The notes below the pieces were generated by a model. The model was not told where the DNA came from and did not search any database. It was given only the letters and a program-made list of their open reading frames with translations. A program made the position numbers and the translations under genes. A stretch of 64,000 nucleotides of DNA from Daphnia carinata (Eukaryota; Arthropoda; Branchiopoda; Diplostraca; Daphniidae): NCBI RefSeq assembly GCF_022539665.2, contig NC_081339.1, positions 248,001 to 312,000 of the forward strand, in the 5' to 3' direction. The first letter of the stretch is position 1; each line of letters begins with the position of its first letter. Below, piece after piece: positions 23,213 to 36,700 of this stretch.

Positions 23213-25518
23213 TCTTTGTCAACCCATTTCAGGTGAACGAGCTCTGCACTTCCACTTCAGTTCTCCTTCAACAGGTGTTGGTATGGTATGGTAAGCAATA
23301 GACTACTGTTTACGTTCACAAAAAGATAGTGTGGCTTCATGTGAATCACACAAATTTTCTAATTACAGATGAAGTATTAATTGAGTTGCATTTTGCACAT
23401 TTCTCAGGCCCACTTCATTTGCAACTTTGAAAGTGAAGAAATACGCAAGGATGGATTGTTGTCCGATCAAAAGAAATGCCAAACGCACAGGTATGAAACA
23501 TTCAAACAAGTCAAGTTTTATTGAAAGCTTTCAGTGGTTTTTTGTTAGCAGGTGCATCATTGAAGCGGGCATTCAACAAATTCCGCCACACTTAACCAAT
23601 TGCGCTCAACTTTTTCAATATCTTCCAGGCGAAAGAGCTCTATATTCTCAGCTGTTAACTGACCAGGGTAACCGATTTCTTTAAGCCAATTGTTTAGAAC
23701 GCGTTTACAACCAGGTAATAACTGTTTTTAACCAGGTGATAACAGTTATCGGTTTTCCTTGACGTCTGGGCTTGCGAAAAGGGTGCCAAAACTAAACGAA
23801 GCTCCTATTAAACTACAAGAAATGTGAGACTCACAGGTGCAAAGCACTAAAAAAGTCACGTAAGACTTGAAGCTCTCAGGGTTTATTCGTCAACAGGTAG
23901 CTGATTCAAACATGCACGTTTAAGCAGTCAACAAGTAATACCCTAAACCAACAGAATTCAGTCTTTTTCAACACGTTCCAGATGAAAGGGCTGAGCATTT
24001 TTTCCTTCAGTTCTATTTTAACGTGCGTTTATGTTTTCTTGCACTACTTTGCTGTTTAAATTTACAAACAGACAGTGGCTTCATCTAAAAACCTCCAATT
24101 TTCCCGTTTAAACGTAGGTGAAGCATTCCCTTGAATTGCAATCTGCAAATTTAGCAGACACGCTTCATTTGCAACGCCGAGAGTGAAAAGCAATGTTAGG
24201 ATGGATTGCTGGTCCACTAAAAGAAATGTCATCGGCATAGGTAGACAGCACTCAATTAGTCACGCTTGACGTAAGCCTTTCAATGTTCATTTGTAATTAG
24301 AAACCTCATTGATACGGGCAGATATTGAGGTTCAACAAGTCCTCCAATTCTCAACCTATGGTGTGCAACTTTTTTCGACACATTTCAGGTAAAGGGCTCT
24401 GCATTTCCACATCAGTTCCATTTTAAAAATTGTGGTCCTTCTGTTTACCAATTGGCTGTTGTATGCGTTTACACAAAGACATCGTGACTTCTTTGAAGAT
24501 CATAAATTTTCTCACGTTTACAGATGAGGCATTCATTGATTTGCATTCTGCAAATTTCACAGGCCAAGTTCATTTGCAACATTGAATGTGAAGAGCTACG
24601 CCAGAATGGACTGCTGATCGACTACAAGAAATAACAAACTCACAGGTGTCAAGAATTCAACAAGTCACGTTTTATTTCAAGCTTTCAGTAGTTACTTTAT
24701 ATTAACAGGTGCCTCATTGAAACGTGCAGTTGTTGGCATGCAGCGAGTTTCACCATCCTCAATCAACAGAGTTTAACTTTGTCAACCCATCCAGGTAAAG
24801 GATATACACTTCCGCTTTAGTTCTTTCTCAACATAATTTGTTGTTTTGGTTTACCGTTTGGCTGTTGTTTACGTTTTCAAAAAATTATCGTTTCTTAATT
24901 TGAAGATCATACATTTTCTCATGTTTACAGATAAAGAATTCGTAGAGTTGCATACTGCAATTTTCACAGGCACACTCCATTTGCAATTTTCGAAGTGAAG
25001 AGCTACGCGTGGGCGGACTGTTGATTAACTAAAAGAAATACCAAATTCACAGGTGTCAAGCCTTCAACAAGTAACGTTTTATTTATAGCTACCAGGGGTT
25101 ATTTGCTAATAGGTGACTCACTGAAACGTGGAAAGGTTGGCATTTGACAACTTCCGCCACCTCAAACAACGGCGTTCAACTTTGTCAAACCAGTGCATGG
25201 GACAGGGCCCTCCATTTCCGTTCCAGTTCAGACTAGTGATTAATGAAAACAAATGTCAAACTCACAGGTGCAAAGCACTAGACAAAGCACCTTTGATTTA
25301 AAGCTTTCTGTGTTCATTTGTCAACAGGTGCCTCATTAAATCGTCCAGATTTGCATTCAACAAGTTCCACCGACCTCAACCAACAACGTTCAATTTTTTC
25401 AAAACTTGCTTGCGAAGGTGCTGTGCATTTTCACTATAGCTATTAACTGGTTGTGTTAAACGTTTTTTACCACATATTTTTGAATTTCTGTTTCTCACTG
25501 AAGTTCTTCATTGGAACA

Positions 25519-25670
25519 GCTGATAGCATTCTGCTGCTAGATCTCTATTCTGCAGTGCACTCCTCAGCCAACTGTGTATGCCATTTCATGGAAGGCCTCA
25601 ATTAAATTTGTACAGAATTATTTGAACTTCCAGGTGACAATTGTGACTGCCACGTAACCAACACATCAGG
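25519..25670 (+). pseudogene. cysteine-rich exon-like stretch, unit 3 copy
   Basis: Follows an acceptor-like GGAACAG and reads DSILLLDLYSAVHSSANCVC and on, with a stop where the unit 5 copies have Tyr. The frame then resumes ELPGDNCDCHVTNT. Better preserved copies are at 48681-48829 and 60521-60670. No family recognised. Confidence 0.45.
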
Positions 25671-26204
25671 ATCTGCGTTTCAACCAGGTGACAACAGTTT
25701 TCTTTGACTTCTGCGCTCGCCGAAAAGAATGCCTAAACTATAAGCTAAACCACCACTAAACTGCAACAAATTTCAAAGTCACACGTGCAAAGCATTCAAC
25801 CAGTCACATATGACATAAAGCTTTCAGTGCTTATGTCAACAAATAGCTCATTTAAACATGCACATCATACCACTCTAGAAGTGTGCTACTCTCAACCAAC
25901 GGCATTCCGTTTTTTAACGTCCCCCAGATGAAAGGGATCTGCATTTATCACTTCAGTTCTATTTTAACATGCGTTATTGTTTTCATTCTCTATTTGACTG
26001 TTGTTAAAATTAAAAAGAAGACGGTGGCTTAATCTGAAGATCTCAAATTTTCTCCTGTTTATAGGTGAACAAGTGAAGCATATGTTTGAGTTGCATCCTG
26101 CAAATTTCTGAAGCATACTTTCATTCGCAACTTTCAAAGTGAAAAGCTGCGCGAGGATGGACTGCTGATCAACCAAAAGAAATGTCAAACTCGCAGAGTC
26201 GGAG

Positions 26205-26631
26205 CAGACTTGCCGCGCCAATCAATTTTCCGTCTCGATCTTCGATCCGATCTTTTGAGTTTGATCGGATCGGAGATCGAGATCGAGGCGATCATTTTTG
26301 TGCGACATCTAACGCTAAAAATTCACACTGTTTAACGAATTTAGCATTGGCTGTCACAGCGACAGTCACTGACGGCCATTGAGGGTGAACACTAAACAGT
26401 TTCCCTCAATTGGCATTCGCAAAAATAGTAGTGAAAGAGAACCATGGGACTGCAAAAACTACAGCTAGATGGCGAAAAGTTTGATCGCTAAAAACGATCG
26501 GATCGCGATCAATTTTTTGGGATCGCCGATCCGATCTCCGATCTTTCTCAAAAGATCGCCGATCCGATCTCCGATCTTTCTCAAAAGATCGGATCGGCGA
26601 TGAATTTTTGATCGCGATCGCGTCAAGTCTG
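26205..26631. mobile_element. hAT-like MITE rich in GATC/CGATCG
   Basis: A 427-bp insertion with imperfect inverted termini beginning CAGACTTG and ending CAAGTCTG. It is flanked by AGTCGGAG (26197-26204) and ATTCGAAG (26632-26639), an 8-base duplication with two mismatches. The empty site is near 61207 in unit 5. A CAG start and an 8-bp duplication fit hAT. The ends are packed with GATCGGATCG and CGATCCGATC runs. It carries no coding capacity. Confidence 0.7.
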
Positions 26632-28239
26632 ATTCGAAGCACTCAACAGATCACATTTGACTTAAAGCTTGCAATATTTATTATTCAACAGATACCTTAT
26701 TGAATAGAAATTCATAAAAAAAAAAATTTTAAACAAATTAAAAAAAACTAAACTAGCTGCATCTCTAGATCCATTCCATTTTAACACTGATGTTGTAGTT
26801 CCATAATAGGACACTGCCTATATTTCAAAACTAATGGCAATTTTCTGAAATTTGCAAACTCACTTACAAATTCATATCAACATGTGACACGTTACATTCA
26901 TGTGCTCGCTGAAATTTTACAATCACGCCTTGTTTTCAATTACATGGCAGAGAAATTAAATCTTCTGGAACTATTATGCCTTCTAGAGAAACGATGTCTT
27001 ACGTTTGACGTGCGTATCAGCAGTCAACGAGTTAAAGATTTAGCTGCAAGCTCTTGACTGTCAACATATCTTTTAACAGGGTTCACAATCGAGCAAGTGA
27101 CAACATCCAGTATTCTAATTTTATTTTCGATTATTGCAGTTGCTTCAGGTAACGTTTACGCTCCCGACCACAATTGGCATTTTACAGTGGATCTCTGAAA
27201 TGGTTCGCCTACGAGAAGGGGACATGTTAAACTTCAATTAGTACGATTTCTAAGCAGAAGCTTTTGCAATTTCATCAGCGTAATGCTAAATCAACGTTGT
27301 TGACCAACTGACGACTGATCGTTCGTTTGCCGATTCGTTCTTGGCCAATCATCAGATACAACGAACAAGTTGTGTAAGAATTTATTACAGAAAAGCAGTA
27401 AAAACTTCAACTGACTCTGGCTAGGCTTAACATTTTGCTTTCTCCTTTTCCGTCCCTCTTACCATTGGTCGAATAGAAACCGCATGACATTGAAATACCT
27501 GGAGTAAGGTTCGAAAACCTGAACAACTTTCCAACTGCCACCGGCAAGAGTTCAACATTTATTTTTCGAACTTAAATGGACTGGAATAAAATTGCAGTCA
27601 GCATGAAAAAGCAGACGGATGGAAAATCATGAACCGAGGGTGGAAGAAGGGAGGAAGCTGCAGGCAGGAAGAAAACGAGAGCAGACACTTAATACCAGAC
27701 TTCACCTATTACCGTCCTGGGACGGGCCGCCATATACTAGTCTACTATCTTTATAAAAGCCAAAGGTCTATTTGTGGGAGGAGTTTGTTTGTGTATCTGT
27801 CTGTTTGTTTGTCGGAAAAACCTAATGGCGTGCGCACGCCGTCATTGGTTCTCGGGCATTCACGTGACTTTTTTCTACCTGCAAAAAGGTTCGACTACCT
27901 GGAAAAAGGTGTAAACTGCCTTTGGCAAGGCTTAACTTTTTCCTTTCATTTCGCCATCCGTTTTTTCATTGGTCGTAGTGACATCACGTGCTTTTTTTCT
28001 ACCTGGAAAAAGGTTCGACTACCTGAAAAAAGGTTCGACTACCTGAAAAAAGGTTAAACTGCCTTTGGCAAGGCTTGACATTTTCTTTTCCTTTCGGTAT
28101 CCCTTTTTGCATTGGTGGTGTGGACATCACGTGATTTTTTTCTACCTGGAAAAGGGTCCGACTACCTGAAAAAAGGTTCGACTACCTGAGAAAAGGTTCG
28201 ACTACCTGGGAAAAGGTTCGACCAGCCGCGGGGTAAGCT

Positions 28240-29740
28240 TAACCTTTTATTTCGTTTCTACTTTTCCCTTTAATTAGTCATTCCCAATCTTCGCATTCCG
28301 CATTTTAGCAATTCGCTTCCACTATCATTGACACATTGGCGTCAGACGAAAAAATGGCCACCGTGATTTAAACAATAAACAACAAACAACACAAAACTTT
28401 CTGCTGTGATATCTTATTGGGGTAAGCGATTTAGTATAACACATTTATAAAAATCTTCATATCTGATTTGCAACTAATTTTTACTTTACGATGAACAGGT
28501 GATAATTTATTGGACATTAGTAGTATGGTTTAGTGTCAGCTGGTTAATCTCAGCTCGCTCAAAAAACAGCCATTTGATGTATTGCAGTGAAGAAATGTAT
28601 TCCTTTCCTGCACATTTTAATAGGTAACATAATAACTATATAACTAATGTTTAACATAAAGTTTAGCAAGACATGTATGACTTTAACCTTTTAATATTTA
28701 TTTGTCAACAGGTACTTCAGGAAACCTGCAGGTATTAGTATACAACAAGAATAGCCACCCATAACCAACAGTGCCCAACTTTGTTAATGTTCCAAGTTAA
28801 TATAATACAATAATTATAGTTATATATTTTAGTTCAATATTTTATAGTTATTAATTATAGTAGGCAATATTATAGTTAATTAATATAATATGTACTTCAA
28901 TTTCAGTTCTTATCTAACATGTGTTGATGGTTTGGTTAAACATATAGAGTATCGTTTATGTTTCTAAAATGTGCTGAGTGATCATAATCACAAAAATTTT
29001 CTAATATTTACAGGTGAAGTATTCCTTGAACTGCATTATGAAAATTTCTCAGACACTTCATTTGCAACTTTGAAAAGGAAGTGTTACGACAGAATGGATT
29101 GCAGATTAATTAACAAAAATACCAACTCACTCTCAAATAGAGAGTTTTTGGTCATTAAGTTTTTTAAGCAACTTAGCATTAAATAATTCAGCTTTTAGTA
29201 ATTTTGTCCAAGATAAATCTTCTAATTTAGGATCAGCACCTACACAAACTCAACCAGTAATAATATAACAAGTAATATTAAATCACTATGATTCAAACCT
29301 TTCACTGTTTATTGGTCAATAGGTATTTCATTGCTACGGTGACTTGGAAAAATAACAAACAAAATAAACCTGAAATAACCTAGAAAAACTGCTGCCTCTT
29401 TGGTTTTGTTCCAGTTTAACAATGATGTTGCAGTTAAGTGAAAGGCTGCTGCCTGTATTGGAAAATTATTGGCATATTCCTGAAATTTGCAAATTTCGTT
29501 AATAGTTATTAGTTCAACAAGTTTTGTATGCACAACAAGCGATTCTCGTGTGCTTGCTGGAAATTTCACAAACATGATTTGTTTCCAGCATTGGTTAGCA
29601 GTGATTAATGTCAAACGTTCATTTTGCCAATTCATTTGTTGCCCATCCATCAGATAACCACGGACGAGTAGGGTAACTATTATAATACCAAAGAAGTAGA
29701 AACGATGCAAGTAAGAAACGAACGTTTCATGTTCTCTCAA
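28240..29740 (+). repeat. shortened module region of unit 4
   Basis: Modules related to those of units 1 and 2 but fewer. An exon-like stretch at about 29011-29100 reads GEVFLELHYENFSDTSFATL, and the segment 29400-29740 matches the 3' part of other units (compare 13170-13740). An AT-rich patch made of TAATTATAGTTA-like repeats sits at 28797-28895. No intact gene is seen. Confidence 0.5.
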
Positions 29741-30006
29741 TCATGTTTATTGTTACAACCAACTACCGTATTCGAAGAACCGCCTTCGTTTATCATTTGG
29801 TTTCAGGTTTTTCATTTTTTTCGTGTATTTGTTCGAGTTCCACCCTCCTGCATGTGAGCAAATGTACCTGTTGCCGTGCCAAGCTCACCATCGTCTCCAT
29901 AGCTGATGCGTGCATGTAAGCCCTAGGAAAGAATGGTAATTACGATTTAGAATATAAGGCTTCAACTAAAAAAATATGCGACAACGAAACATGAATTTAT
30001 GCATAT

Positions 30007-30562
30007 TTACTGTTTCGCAACAGCTTTCGCTTCCGCTAATCTCTTCCCCATTTCCTTCATTAATTGTATGGCTTGGTTCTCTGGATATTTGCGATATCGT
30101 AGCAATGCCGCAGCTATTTTTCTTTTTTTTTCTTCGGTGTTTTTTTTCTCTTTAATTTCTCTCACTTTTTGTTCTATTTCTCGGCTTTCACGATCGATTT
30201 TCCTCTTCTTCTCATACAACTCCTTTTCCATCATACTATTATCTTCTTCGTCAGTGTGCTTATCTGTTTCCTCCTCTACATTTCTCTTTTCCATATTATT
30301 TTCATCTCCATCATTACTGGCTTGACCTATTTCTTTCTCTGCGATTCTCTGCTCCATCTTACTTCCAAAATCACGCTCACTGTCTTTGCCCACTTCTCCC
30401 TCTACATTTTGCAACCTTCCTCAATGCAGCAATCGAAACTTGCTTTTCTTCGTTTTCTTCTTCCTCCATGATGGTTTCAAGAACAGAAACTACGACTTCT
30501 TCTTCGTAATCGAGAGGCATTTGCGACAAAACTTGATCTACGTTATCGTCATCTGACTCCAT
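30007..30562 (-). CDS. acidic coiled-coil protein of unknown function, apparently frameshifted
   Basis: On the minus strand ATG 30562 opens a frame (MESDDDNVDQVLSQMPLD, then a Glu-rich run) that stops at 30377. An overlapping frame from about 30414 to 30007 continues the same kind of protein (QNVEGEVGKDSERDF ... ending AIQLMKEMGKRLAEAKAVAK). Shifting by one base near 30415 joins them into about 184 residues: an acidic N-terminus, then a long Lys/Glu/Arg coiled coil. The shift may be a mutation, an assembly error or a short intron. No family is recognised. The gene lies in the 5' half of unit 4, on the strand opposite to Rep, and has no counterpart in unit 0 within the window. Confidence 0.5.
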
Positions 30563-31139
30563 TCTTTGTATTTAAGAAATTGGTGTGGTTGATCGAAATG
30601 GAAATGCAACGCGGCTAGAAACAACGTTGGTAACGTTCAATTTTCTAATGCAATGAGTAGAGTTGATCAACTAAAGACCGTCCCTTGCTTTCATTTCACA
30701 ACACACGAAAAAAAAAAGTGACTGAATTAACGATCGGAAGATGGCGTATCTAAGCAAGCCAAAACGTAAAACGTATTGAAAACGGTTCAACAATTACATG
30801 AACCTTTAATACATTTTGAACAGCATTTTCCAGTGCTTTTCCGATTATCTCCACTAGACGACCTCGGCAACAAATAACCAAAAAAAAACAATTTCTTTAA
30901 AGTAAGTATTTTCATTTGGTGTACGCGTGTAATATATAATATAATATGTAGGCTCTACCAGTTGAAATGACGTGACATTTAGCGAAATGTGGCTAACATC
31001 TTACAATTAAACAAAGAAATTGTAAATGGAATATTTTTTTCATACAAATAGGAAAAATCGATTGTGCTCCCAAGATTGTAAGTGAGCACTTCCATGTTCC
31101 ATCTTTACAAAAAACAATGTTTCGCTTTCAAATCAATCT

Positions 31140-32320
31140 ATTTAGGTTTTCAAAAGTGAATTGTTCAAAAAGATGTTGGAACGCATACTATTTGCGGAGG
31201 ATATGTGTAGCATAAAAATTGACTGCGTACAACATTTCTTAAATTGTAATGGTTTGTTTTTAACCCTGACTGCGTTCCAGACTTTGGAGGGGAGACAGCA
31301 ATGTTAAAATTTTGAATTGAACAATTCCTGTATTTCAATTAGGGAGCAGCTTCTCATCATCTGGGAACACATTCATATTTTGACTGATATTTCTAATAGA
31401 AAGATTTATTGCGTTCCAAGGTTTTGTGCAGCCAGTCTATATTTCAATTTCCCAAGAATGAATTCAATTTTCCTACGAGGATTGCTTCATCCAATCATTG
31501 CAAAATAAATTGCATCTGGAAAACATGTGCTTTACAATAAAATAGGTTTTTTCCAACATTTCAAAGAATTTTTCTTTCTGTCGTTGACTTTGGTAACAGC
31601 AAGTTGACTGTGTTCCAAAATTTTTAGGGAATGTTCCAAGTTTTACCTTCACAGCAAGCCATTTAGTTTTTCAAAAGTGAATTGTTCAAAACGGTGTTGG
31701 AACGCAGACTATTAGTGGAGGATATATGTATCATAAAAATTGACTGCGAACAACATTTCTTAAAGTGTAATAGTTTGTTTTGAACCCTGACTGCATTCCA
31801 GATTTTGGAGGGGAGACAGTAATGTTAAAACTTTGAATAGGACAATTCCTGTATTTCAATTAGGGATGAGTTCATCTACTCATTGCAAAATAAATTGCAT
31901 CTGGATAACATGTGTATTACAATGAAATGTGTTTTCCAACATTTCAAACAATTTTTTTTCTGTCGTTGACTTTTTTAACAGCAAGTTACTGTGTTCCAAG
32001 ATTTTCAGGGAACATTCCAAGTTTTACCTTCACAGCAATCTATTTAGTTGTTCAAAAGTGTATTGTTAAAAAAGAAGTTGGAACGCAGACTATTTTTTGA
32101 GAAAATGTGTAGAATATAGATTGACTGCGTACAATATTTGTTAAAGTGTAATGGTTTGTTTTTAGGTCTGACTGCGTTCCAAGTTTTAGAGAAGAGGCAG
32201 CAATATTACAACTTTGATTACCACAATTTCTGTATTCTAATTAGGGAGTAGTATTCCAACATCTGTTAACATATTTATTTTGTGATTGATTTTTCTTATA
32301 GAAAGATTGACTGCGTCTCA
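31140..32320 (+). repeat. three tandem 0.4-0.5 kb repeats with a GACTGCGTTCCAAG motif cluster
   Basis: Three diverged copies start near 31147, 31671 and 32052, each with TTGTTCAAAA..GTTGGAACGCA, ATTGACTGCG..CAACATTT and GACTGCGTTCCA. In all about 13 variants of GACTGCGTTCCAAG lie on both strands within 1.2 kb. One copy (GGAACGCAGTC) is in unit 0 near 1952. No gene; possibly a binding-site array upstream of Rep. Confidence 0.65.
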
Positions 32321-32469
32321 AGGTTTTGTTTGACCGTTCCATGTTCCACCTTCCAAATAAATAGTTTTCTAATGAAAGTAATTCATTTAAAAAATGCTCA
32401 GTTAACTCTTTTATGGCTAAGACTACTTATTGTGTGGAATGATTGTGCAATCCAAGATTTTAATGAATT

Positions 32470-32829
32470 TTCCTTTTTCTGATTATTTTTTCTTTTGACC
32501 AGAAATACGTCGAGTTCATCTAGACTGAAACTACGAAATTCTTCCGTGACGCATACTACCGACCAACTGCAATAACAGCTGCACTTCAATATTCAAGTAA
32601 GTAAGCATTCCCGAAACTCATCGTCCCAGTACCACAGAGTTGTTGAATTAAACCCAGCACGGAATAAACTAAGCTGATTTGAGGGTCTTTTCTATGTCAT
32701 TGTGGAATACAGTTTCTATGCATAGAAGGTTCGTAGTTAGCTACGCTCTGAGGCGAAAGATTAAGTAAAGCCGAGAAAAAGAAGAACTTGTGACTTAACA
32801 ACAGTTCTTCAGTACCGGAGACATAGCGT
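32470..32829 (+). other. Rep 5' flank of unit 4 with conserved exon-like stretch
   Basis: Sequence matching 2100-2240 of unit 0, including the exon-like stretch and its donor AA/GTAAGTAAGC near 32595. Its frame is closed by a stop here. The flank is cut off at 32829 by the family X element and resumes after the Copia element at 38326. Confidence 0.6.
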
Positions 32830-33545
32830 GGTAACCGGTGAAATAGGACTGAAACGAAATAGGACTGGAGAAATAGGACTGAAAATTTCCAGTCCTATTT
32901 CTACCGGAGGAATAGGACTGACTTTTAAAAACTTTAAGGACAGTCCTATTTCTTCATGACATCTGTCCTATTTCTCCTCAGCATCAGTCATATTTCTCCT
33001 TAGAAATAGTCGTATTTCATTTACGTTGTTCCAAGGGGAACGATGAGCCTCCAATCCGGTAGGCAATGTATTGCGAAAGAGCGCCGGCTTATATCCATTT
33101 CCCTTTTTAAAAAACCGATGGCGTTTACTCATTAGATAAATGGTTCTTTCTTATCCTATTTTAATTTAAATTACAGGAGAACATGAACTATATTGTATTT
33201 AATAGAGTTCATTTAACAAAATACTATTAGACATACTACAGAAATATTTATTACTTATATTGCACATAATGTGGTCATAACCAACTTTTCCAATTGAACT
33301 AATGTTTTACTATTTCATACATCTATCGTTATATACAGCTCTTACATAATCTGATTTTGCTCTAATAGTATTTTATTAAATGAACTCTATTAGATTCAAA
33401 ATAATTTATGTTCCCCCGCAATTAAAATTAAAATAGGAAAAGAGATAAAAAATTTGTGAACTATTTATCTAATGAGTAAACGCCATCGGTTTTTTAAAAA
33501 GGGAAATGGATATAAGCCGGCGCTCTTCGGATTAGAGGCTCATCG
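32830..33545. mobile_element. truncated family X inverted-repeat element
   Basis: Starts GGTAACCGGTG, followed by the same GAAATAGGACTG array as the 18580-21255 element. The left arm runs to about 33290 and the right arm from about 33355. The right arm stops abruptly at 33545, where the Copia LTR begins, and the missing end is not found beyond the Copia element. There is no coding interior. Confidence 0.8.
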
Positions 33546-33769
33546 TGTTGAGTTTAATTGACAAATTACTTAACTGCTGACACTTCGTTGATACTTCTTT
33601 ATTTGAGATTTTACTCCGCACATGCGGTCGACAAGACAAGTAGTTAGACACACATACAGTTCGTCTGAATTATTAGGGGAGAGCAGAGCAAAGTAAAAGG
33701 GGATACGAGTACAGCATCGCCAGATAGGTTATAATAGGTTTGAAGGAATATATATCATATATTTCAACA
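33546..33769 (-). repeat. Copia 3' LTR
   Basis: 224 bp. It is the 3' LTR because Pol ends next to it and the adjacent sequence (33770-33783, minus strand GGTTTGAGTGGGGA) is a typical polypurine tract. Confidence 0.95.
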
Positions 33770-33776
33770 TCCCCAC

Positions 33777-36700
33777 TCAAACCGAAATATCAATCACACC
33801 AATCCTCTTCCGCATGTCTTGAAAAACCGGTCCGCCCAGCGCCTTAGTTAGGATGTCGGCCAGTTGGTCCTTCGTTCCCACGTAGTTGACTGCAACGATT
33901 TCTCTCTGGTACTGCTCTCGAATGTAGTGGAACTTCACATCAATGTGTTTGGTTCTGCGATGAAATTCTGCGTTCGACACCAGCTTGATGGCTCCTTGGT
34001 TATCACATAGTAGTGTTGTTGGCTTGATTTGAGCGGTGCCAATACTGTGGAGGAGTCTTCGCATCCAGGTCACTTCTTTAGTAGCCTCACACATCGCAAC
34101 ATACTCGGCCTCAGTGGTGGAGAGCGATACACAGGATTGTCGACGGCTTGCCCACGTTATTGGACCTCCATGGAACAATAAAAGATAGCCAGTGGTTGAA
34201 CGGCGCGATTGTACGTCTCCAGCGTAGTCAGAGTCCGAGTATGACAGCAACAGATCAGGTGATCCAGTGGCATGGTAAGAGATTCCATAGCTTGCAGTGC
34301 CCTTCAAATACATCATGATTCTTCTGACAGCAGTCCAATGTGCGGTCAATGGCTTGCAGCAATGTTGCGCTACTTTGCCAACGGCGTAGGCAATATCTGG
34401 GCGAGTGCAGACCATAAGATACATTAAAGTCCCCACTGCTTCTTGGTAAGTTGACTGGTCGAATTCTTGTATATTTTCCCCTTCTCCAAAGGTTGCAGCC
34501 GAGAGATCTGTGAACGGATCAGCAGGAACAATTTTTGAATTACAGTTCATTAGCCCGAATCGATCCAGCATCCGTCGAATGTACTGCTCTTGGGATAGAG
34601 TGATGGTTAGAGTCGAACGGTCTCTTGCAATTTTAATGCCAATAAAGAAGTTCGCAGCATCAGAGGTTATTTCCAGTTGATCACGCAGATAGTTAATGAC
34701 TTTTGCAAGGCCCTCTTTACGGGTTCCACAGAGCAGGCCGTCATCTACCCAGATAGCCAGGATAAGGACTTCATCTCGATCTTCGCGAAAATAAACACAA
34801 GAGTCTGCATCGCTACGATTAAATCCAAACAAAACCAGAAAACTGTCGAACTTTTCATTCCATGATCTGGACGCCTGTTTCAGCCCATAGAGGCTCTTCA
34901 GCAGCCTGCAGACTTTAGTCGGGTGAATGGGTGAACGGAAACCTTGAGGCTGGTCCATATAAATTTCTTCAATGTGATCACCGTGCAAAAACGCAGTTTT
35001 TACATCCAGCTGCATTATTTCGAGGTTACGCGCTGCTGCTACTGCCAAAACTGTGCGCACTGACTCGTGTCGAACAACTGGGGCATAAGTTTGATCGTAG
35101 TCAATCCCTTCTCTCTGTGAGAATCCTTTTGCGACTAATCGAGCTTTAAAGCGAGTTGCCCTTCCGTCAGCATCACGCTTGATTTTGAACAGCCATTTGT
35201 TCTTCACTGTGCGCCGACCTGGTGGAAGTTCTTCCAAACGCCATGTTCCATGAATATTAAGGGAGTCAATTTCTTCCTGCATTGCAGCTTTCCATTCTTC
35301 TGACTGTGGAGACGAAATGGCCTCTTTGAATGACTTGGGCTCGTCTAACTCAAGACTAAGAAGGGCACCATCATAGACACTCAGGAAATTTTGGTCTTCA
35401 ATTAGACGCCTCACCGGTTTACGAATCCTTGGAGATCTGATTGGAGGTGGGAACTGATTGATTTGTTCCATACCTTGACACTGAGGTTGGGTTCTGGCCG
35501 GTGATTCGAAACCATAAAAAGGTTCTTCGTCATCACGACGATGGAATTGATCGTCAATAGTTTCAGACTGCCGATCACCGTCTGCTGCCGATTCACTTAC
35601 ATCAGGAACGGGCTCGGCGGCACGTCCAGTGGGTGCTATTGCACCCCCGCCCTCTCCGTTTTCCCAATCAGTGTCTGACAGCAGGTCAGAGATAAGTGGC
35701 ATAATTCCACCGGCCTGATCTTGATCAGGCTCCTCACCAAAGATGACATCTCTTGATATCTTGATTTTCTTCGTCGACGGATCATAAAGCCGGAACGCCT
35801 TCTGAGTTTTGCAATAGCCTACGAACACACATTTTAGACTCTTAGAGTCGAGCTTAGAGCGCTCGTCTTTTGGGATGTGCATGTGAGCAACGCATCCAAA
35901 TATTTGAAGATGAGACAGATTAGATTTTCTGTCATGCCAACCTTCGAAAGGAGTCATGGTTTCCATTGCTGAACATAGAGTCCGATTGAGGAGATAAACG
36001 GCACACGCTGTTGCTTCGGCCGAAAACTGAAGTCCAAGTTTAGACGAGTGGAGCATACTTCTTAATGATTCAAGGATAGTACGGTTGTACTGTTCAGCTA
36101 CTCCGTTTTGCTCGGGAGTCTTTGGAGCGCTGCTCTCATGGCGTATACCTTTTGTTTTCAACCATGCTTTAGATTCATTACTTAGATACTCGCCGCCATT
36201 ATCCGATCGAAGCGTGGTAATGGAATGTCCCGTCTCGTTTTCTAATTTGGCTGCATAGTTCTTCAGATGACAGAATGTCTCTGATTTCTTTTTCATGAAG
36301 TTGACCACACCATTTCCAGTGAAGTCATCGCGGAACGTAACAAAATAGAAAGATCCAGCAAGCGATGATGTTTTCATTGGCCCACACACGTCGCTGTGAA
36401 CCAACTCTCCAATTCTGGAGGCTCTGGTTCTTCCAACAGTTGGGAAGGGAAGGCGATGTTGTTTTCCCATGATACATCCCTCACACGGCGATGGAACGAC
36501 GACATTCTTGTCGATGAGTAGGCCGTCTGCCATTTCCAATTCAAACATTTTCTTGATCGTCTTGTGATTGACATGTCCCAGGCGTTCATGCCATACTTGA
36601 AGGGATGCTCGTCGTGAAACAAGGGCTCTATCTTCATTTTTCGATACAATCGACTCCATGTCCATGAGGTACAGCCGCTGACTAACGCGGGATGCAGTTG

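Larger units (their letters stand above)
22057..27740 (+). mobile_element. Helitron unit 3, non-autonomous
   Basis: The unit starts TCTACTCTCTTTATAAAAGC and ends with the hairpin (27712-27725) and CTAG (27737-27740). Its body is a different subfamily from units 1 and 2 and closest to unit 5: the same modules, plus the cysteine-rich exon-like stretch at 25519-25670. Its modules near 22500-22800 keep an open exon-like frame reading TLTSDEIQL...NVLLSYLNK up to AAG/GTAAGC. The next reads VIIQLPVVSFDVS, one stop, then LSQKSAIGCIVAENVFFP to CAG/GTAACA. It carries a MITE insertion at 26205-26631 and a local fold-back at 23185-23212. Confidence 0.86.
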
